From positions 20,631-84,630 of the forward strand of contig JAFWBQ010000092.1 in NCBI GenBank assembly GCA_017507125.1: a stretch of DNA of 64,000 nucleotides, in the 5' to 3' direction. The notes beneath the pieces were generated by a model. That model was given only the letters and a program-made list of their open reading frames with translations. It was not told where the DNA came from and made no database searches. Below are positions 60,354 through 64,000 of the stretch, piece by piece. This stretch comes from Lentisphaeria bacterium. Lineage in GTDB: Bacteria; Verrucomicrobiota; Lentisphaeria; Victivallales; Victivallaceae. A program made the position numbers and the translations under genes. Every line of letters starts with the position of its first letter. Within the stretch, counting starts at the first letter, position 1.

Positions 60354-61376
60354 TCAGGGGGTACGCAATTCAGCCAGCAATTTGGTGATGACAGCGTCTG
60401 AATCCACATTTTCAGCTTCAGCTTCGTAAGAAAGAATCAGACGGTGCCGCAGCACATCAGGGGCGATTTCTTTTACATCCTGAGGCAGCACATAGGCTCT
60501 TCCATTAAGCAGGGCAAGTCCGCGGGCGGCAAGAGAAAGGGCAACGCCTGCGCGGGGACTGGCACCGAAAGTCAGCATTGTGTCTGTGAAGTCCAACCGC
60601 GCGCTATTCTGGCGCGAAGAGAGCTGATCGCGGCATCCCGGACGGGTGGCGATGACGATGTCAAGGATATATTCAAGGATCTTTTCATCTATGTAGATCT
60701 TGTCAAGCAGAGTCCGTGCCGCCATGATATCAGAAAGCGAGGCTACGGTGATGGCGGGTGCCGGCACATGGGGATGTGCCATACGTTCCAGAATGGTGCG
60801 TTCTTCGGAGCGCTCAGGATAACCTACGCGCAGTTTGAACATAAAACGGTCAAGCTGAGCTTCGGGCAGGGGATAAGTTCCCTCCTGTTCAATGGGGTTC
60901 TGAGTCGCCATGACGAGGAAGGGTTCAGGGAGGGAGATCTTTTCGCCGCCGATAGTGATCTGGCGCTCCTGCATGGATTCAAGAAGGGCGCTCTGCACTT
61001 TGGCGGGGGCGCGGTTGATCTCATCAGCAAGGAGCATATTGGCGCATACGGGACCGGTTTTTACAGAGAACTCCCCTGTGGCGGCGTTATAGATTCTTGT
61101 TCCCATGACATCAGCGGGGAGCAGATCGGGGGTGAACTGGATCCTTGAGAAGGAGCAATCCAGGGTTTGAGCGATGGTTTTGACGGTAAGGGTTTTGGCA
61201 AGTCCGGGAACACCTTCAAGAAGAACGTGTCCGTCAGCGATCATAGCGAGCAGAATGCGGTCTATCAATTTTTCCTGACCGGCAATAATGAGCGATGCTT
61301 CTGAGCGTATCATTTGCAAAGGTGCACAAACGGTGCGGAGCTCTTCCTGGAGCTGCAGAATATCTTTTTGTTCCAT
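60354..61376 (-). CDS. MoxR family AAA+ ATPase
   Basis: The protein has 340 aa. Walker A is GVPGLAKT, Walker B LLADEINRAP, followed by QSALLESMQERQ and ATQNPIEQEGTYPLPEAQLDRF, all standard for MoxR. The C-terminal lid is present. MoxR proteins act as chaperones for maturing complexes with VWA/DUF58 proteins. ATG 61376 with AGGAGT 12 bases before is chosen; a longer frame begins 30 codons earlier without support. It is the first of four genes to 57450. Confidence 0.94.
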   Translation of the reverse strand: MEQKDILQLQEELRTVCAPLQMIRSEASLIIAGQEKLIDRILLAMIADGHVLLEGVPGLAKTLTVKTIAQTLDCSFSRIQFTPDLLPADVMGTRIYNAATGEFSVKTGPVCANMLLADEINRAPAKVQSALLESMQERQITIGGEKISLPEPFLVMATQNPIEQEGTYPLPEAQLDRFMFKLRVGYPERSEERTILERMAHPHVPAPAITVASLSDIMAARTLLDKIYIDEKILEYILDIVIATRPGCRDQLSSRQNSARLDFTDTMLTFGASPRAGVALSLAARGLALLNGRAYVLPQDVKEIAPDVLRHRLILSYEAEAENVDSDAVITKLLAELRTP

Positions 61377-61430
61377 AGTGATGCAATTACTCCTCTTTTG
61401 ACTGACGATAACAGGAATTTTGTATAAAGT

Positions 61431-61462
61431 ATGCGGGAAGAGAAAATCTTCTGTTCCCGCAT
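61431..61462. terminator. hairpin between nitroreductase and moxR
   Basis: ATGCGGGAA (61431-61439) pairs perfectly with TTCCCGCAT (61454-61462), with AGAA/TTCT inside. There is no long T-run, so it may be a terminator, attenuator or processing site. Confidence 0.45.
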
Positions 61463-61495
61463 TCAAGATAAAACGATATCAGAAAAAAATCAAAT

Positions 61496-62104
61496 TTATT
61501 TTGGGATTCCCACGCTGTGCGTCAGCAAAACCTTTTCGGATTGGGTCAGCTTCAGCTCTCTGGCGAGAACATCAGGCTTGGGAATGGAACCGATGGCGCA
61601 GGTTCCGAGATTCATGGAAACTGCAGCAAGATAGATGTTCTGGCTCACATAACCCACATCCATGGCGGCGTAGTGGAGCGCTCTGGGGGTGGCTCCGGAA
61701 AGTTTGCTGTTGGAAACGATGGCGATGTAGATGGGGGCTTTGAAACGTCCGGCGAAACTTCTGAGATCTTTATTAGAGACCTGGATCATTTTGTTTTCTT
61801 TGGCGGCATATGCCCATGCACCTTTGGCGGTGAGCATATAGAGGGTTATTTCCTGACAGTTTCTTGCGGTGGGAGCGGTGCGGCGTCCATCGGCGCGGTT
61901 GACACCGAAAGCGCTCCAGAAGAGCTGAGAGATCTGCTGCATGCTCAGCATATCTGCCTTGTACTGGCGTATTGTTTTCCGGGCATTGAGCGCCTCATTG
62001 AGAGTCATACCGCCTTTTTTGACAGGGGCAGGCAGTACTGTGTCAGCAGCCTGGACCGAAAAGATGATGGAAAACAACGCAGAGAAAAAAATCACCTTCT
62101 TCAT
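61496..62104 (-). CDS. exported nitroreductase-family protein (SagB-type)
   Basis: The protein has 202 aa. Signal peptide MKKVIFFSALFSIIFSVQA. The nitroreductase fold is indicated by LNARKTIRQYKAD, QISQLFWSAFGVNR, RRTAPTARNCQEITLYML and ALHYAAMDVGYVSQNIYLAA, close to the SagB-type dehydrogenase group. These normally bind FMN and work in the cytoplasm, so an exported form is unusual. AAGGAG precedes ATG 62104 by 9 bases. It is a single gene with a clear promoter and a GC-rich leader hairpin (about 62165-62192). Confidence 0.85.
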   Translation of the reverse strand: MKKVIFFSALFSIIFSVQAADTVLPAPVKKGGMTLNEALNARKTIRQYKADMLSMQQISQLFWSAFGVNRADGRRTAPTARNCQEITLYMLTAKGAWAYAAKENKMIQVSNKDLRSFAGRFKAPIYIAIVSNSKLSGATPRALHYAAMDVGYVSQNIYLAAVSMNLGTCAIGSIPKPDVLARELKLTQSEKVLLTHSVGIPK

Positions 62105-62195
62105 AAACAATTACTCCTTTTTCTGTAATCTTTGTCCTCTTTGAATTTGCAGCAGAGGAACACATTTCCGGCACACTGCCGGCACTCCGGAAGTT

Positions 62196-62224
62196 AATTT
62201 AACACCTTTTTGTAAAAATTTCAA
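62196..62224 (-). promoter_or_regulatory. sigma70-type promoter of exported nitroreductase
   Basis: TTGAAA (62219-62224), 17 bp, TAAATT (62196-62201) on the minus strand, leaving a leader of about 85 bases. Confidence 0.65.
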
Positions 62225-62256
62225 CCGAAAACAGCAAAATTTTTTCAGGAAGGCTC

Positions 62257-62285
62257 TTGCAATACACGGAAAATGGTATTATATT
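62257..62285 (+). promoter_or_regulatory. sigma70-type promoter of tRNA-Thr
   Basis: TTGCAA (62257-62262), 17 bp, TATATT (62280-62285), 24 bp before the tRNA. Confidence 0.7.
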
Positions 62286-62309
62286 AAGAAAGAGTATCAT
62301 GTGAATGAT

Positions 62310-62386
62310 GCCAGCTTAGCTCAGTTGGCCAGAGCAGTTGACTTGTAATCAGCAGGTCGTGGGTTCGACTCCCACAGCTGGCTCCA
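62310..62386 (+). tRNA. tRNA-Thr (anticodon UGU)
   Basis: The 77 nt fold into a cloverleaf. The acceptor is GCCAGCT with AGCTGGC, then T and an encoded CCA. The anticodon stem GTTGA/TCAGC holds the loop CTTGTAA (anticodon TGT). The T-arm is GTGGG-TTCGACT-CCCAC. It reads ACA codons. Confidence 0.97.
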
Positions 62387-62444
62387 TTTTTTTGCCTTGA
62401 TTTTTGCCATTGAGTCAATTTTCCAAATCCTGGAGATGTCTGCC

Positions 62445-63719
62445 ATGGAAAATTTTATTACCCGAACCGAGAAAATCCCCTTTTACCGTCACTATGATAT
62501 CATCGTCGCCGGCGGTGGAGTTGCCGGTGCGGCAGCCGCTCTTGCGGCGGCAAGAGAGGGCAAAAAGGTTCTGCTTATTGAAAAGAGTTGTATCCTCGGC
62601 GGACTTGCGACCATCGGACTTATCAACTACTTTGTCCCCATGTGCAACGGACGGGGCAAAAAGATCATTTCGGGAATGGCGGAGGAATTTTTGAAACTTT
62701 CGATCCGCTACGGATATGATACGCTCCCGGCGGATTGGAAAAACGGGGAACCTGAAACGCCTACCAACGCCCGCTATGTGACCCGCTTTTCCCCCTGGAT
62801 CTTTGCCCTTGCATTGACCGAATTGCTGCATTCCGCGGGTGTGGAAATCCTTTTTGACACCACTGTGACAGATGTCATTATGGAGCAGAGCCGCTGTGAA
62901 GGGCTGCTTATTCAGAACAAATCAGGACGCTCTTTTTGCACAGCGTCAGCGTATATTGACGCAACCGGAGATGCAGATATCCTTTACCGGGCAGGAGTGC
63001 CCACAGTTCAGGGAAAGAACTATTTCACCTATCAGGGATTCAGCGTAACAGCAGAATCCTGCCGCAAAGTTGCGGAAACCGGGAACTTTGCCTTCCTCAA
63101 TGCCAGACTGGTTCATGGCGGCTGTATCAATCTTTACGGACACAATCAGCCGAAAAATGTTCCCCTTTACAAAGGAACCGAAGGGGACGATGTTTCAGAT
63201 TATCTCATCAGAAATCAGCTGCTCATGTTTGAGAATCTGAAAAAGCAGCCGGAAAAATCAGTGGATCTTCTTTCCATCCCTATCATGCCCCAGTTCCGCA
63301 CCACCCGTCGGATCGATGGTGACGTGACCTTGAAAGAAAGCGATGCCTACCGCCATTTTCCGGATTCTGTGGGAGCCATCTGTGATTTTGAGCGCCGGGA
63401 TTTTCTCTATGAGATCCCCTATGGGACATTGGTCCGCAAGGGATTCACCAATTTGATCACGGCGGGACGCTCTGCATCCGGGGAGGGATATGCGTGGGAT
63501 GTGCTCAGAGTCATTCCTCCTGCCATTGTTTCCGGACAGGCTGCCGGTCTTGCGGCGGCTCAATCTGTTGATTCCGGTACCGCACTGGATTCTCTGGAGC
63601 TTGAGCCTTTGCAGCGTGCTATGGCAAAGGGGGGCAATCAGATCCACTTTGACGATGCTCTTGTGCCTTCCGGTTCTGCTGTCAGGTCAGATACTTATGC
63701 GGATATCGGTCATATTTGA
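62445..63719 (+). CDS. FAD-dependent oxidoreductase (FAD_oxidored family)
   Basis: The protein has 424 aa. The FAD motif IVAGGGVAGAAAALAAARE (about residues 19-37) is followed by LGGLATIGLINYFVPMCNG, the signature of the FAD_oxidored group. Near residue 345, TNLITAGRSASGEGYAWDVLR is the C-terminal FAD contact. No signal peptide. The substrate is unknown. It lacks the extra C-terminal beta domain of the relative at 24250-25965. ATG 62445 is chosen since GGAG is 9 bases before. It lies 58 bp behind tRNA-Thr with no terminator between, so read-through from the tRNA promoter is possible. Confidence 0.87.
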   Translation: MENFITRTEKIPFYRHYDIIVAGGGVAGAAAALAAAREGKKVLLIEKSCILGGLATIGLINYFVPMCNGRGKKIISGMAEEFLKLSIRYGYDTLPADWKNGEPETPTNARYVTRFSPWIFALALTELLHSAGVEILFDTTVTDVIMEQSRCEGLLIQNKSGRSFCTASAYIDATGDADILYRAGVPTVQGKNYFTYQGFSVTAESCRKVAETGNFAFLNARLVHGGCINLYGHNQPKNVPLYKGTEGDDVSDYLIRNQLLMFENLKKQPEKSVDLLSIPIMPQFRTTRRIDGDVTLKESDAYRHFPDSVGAICDFERRDFLYEIPYGTLVRKGFTNLITAGRSASGEGYAWDVLRVIPPAIVSGQAAGLAAAQSVDSGTALDSLELEPLQRAMAKGGNQIHFDDALVPSGSAVRSDTYADIGHI

Positions 63720-63933
63720 GAGCCATAAAAAATCTTGGAACTTACACTATTTGAACCGTTGTACCGATTTGAGGTAGGAGTCATTGGGTGAATTATTTTA
63801 TGCTTTGAGCAGACGAAAGAGAAAACCGAAAACGAGGCTTATTGAAAATCTCTTGTCCCCCTCAAACGCATAGTATTTCAGGTTCTTGCCAAAGCGTATC
63901 TGCCTAAAAATAGAGTTGAAACTCAATCAAAAT
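63720..63933. other. AT-rich intergenic stretch, nothing recognised
   Basis: I see no gene here. A minus-strand frame of about 42 codons (63798-63926, TTG start) has no ribosome site and no known motif. Confidence 0.5.
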
Positions 63934-63981
63934 AAATGCTCAAACCGGCACGATTCACCAGTTTGAGCATTTCAGTTTTTT
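63934..63981 (+). terminator. Rho-independent terminator
   Basis: AAATGCTCAAAC (63934-63945) and GTTTGAGCATTT (63961-63972) form a perfect 12-bp stem with a 15-base loop, followed after CAG by six T residues (63976-63981). It may also serve a minus-strand gene beyond the window. Confidence 0.8.
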
Positions 63982-64000
63982 AATGTTCGATATTACGCCA

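Noticed and set aside
63798..63926. Minus-strand 42-codon frame near the window end
   Set aside because: No ribosome site, no promoter, no known motif; probably chance.
1..64000. CRISPR arrays, insertion sequences, integrases, att sites, prophage genes
   Set aside because: Looked for regularly spaced repeats, transposase motifs and tRNA-flanking direct repeats; none found. Both tRNA genes have normal 3' flanks without integrase genes.

Overview
The window looks like a chromosomal segment of a Lentisphaerota bacterium (Victivallis-like, PVC superphylum). This is inferred from gene content, not from a database search. The pointers are a xrep-type pseudopilin with the [20 protein letters not shown] leader, three secreted DUF4838 glycosidase-like proteins, DUF4091, DUF4886, GH20 and Gfo/Idh/MocA genes for glycan use, and a Gram-negative envelope set (LpxC, FabZ, WaaG, an LPS-kinase-like protein, an RND pump). 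No rRNA, CRISPR array, insertion sequence or prophage was seen. Two tRNA genes are present: Leu-CAA and Thr-UGU.

Layout. 0-2 kb: the tail of a COG2509-like flavoprotein, then a PIN-PhoH ATPase and a lipoprotein on the minus strand. 2.2-15.7 kb: a same-strand glycan cluster with a pseudopilin, DUF4838, an M19-like protein, two near-duplicate DUF4838/CBM9-like proteins, an SGNH hydrolase and a cytoplasmic glycosidase-like protein. 15.7-22 kb: a RACo-like ferredoxin/ASKHA protein, divergent from peptidase U32, DUF4886, GH20 and xseB. 22-29.6 kb: a sugar-catabolism group around an AraC regulator (Gfo/Idh, FAD oxidoreductase, DUF4091, TIM-barrel isomerase), then an MBL hydrolase. 29.7-36.2 kb: an unknown membrane protein and an RND pump pair with an operator inside its promoter. 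36.3-38.7 kb: tRNA-Leu and a tandem PilT fusion. 38.7-44.6 kb: a minus-strand housekeeping run, argG-leuB-kinase-rnc-ADH-pfkB. 44.8-48.6 kb: family 4 UDG, waaG, an orphan ABC permease and PHP. 48.6-55 kb: lpxC-fabZ-dehydrogenase, miaA, ung, aconitase. 55-62 kb: a second orphan permease, an MFS protein, a small MEMO-like remnant, a MoxR-DUF58-VWA operon and an exported nitroreductase. 62.3-64 kb: tRNA-Thr and an FAD oxidoreductase.

How it works together. The first cluster and the 20-28 kb genes suggest a carbohydrate scavenger. Secreted DUF4838 proteins and GH20 would act on amino- or uronic-acid glycans, and Gfo/Idh, the isomerase and FAD oxidoreductases would process the released sugars. Promoters are very regular: TTG-type -35, usually 17 bp, and a -10 that is most often TATATT rather than TATAAT. 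This gave transcription starts for many operons.

Most notable points: RND transporter proton-relay residues replaced; a palindrome filling the RND promoter spacer; a tandem PilT fusion; a MiaA without its insertion domain; a FabZ tandem whose second active site is lost; an M19 protein without its HxD metal ligands; and a shared C-x-C-x2-C motif linking four glycosidase-like proteins.
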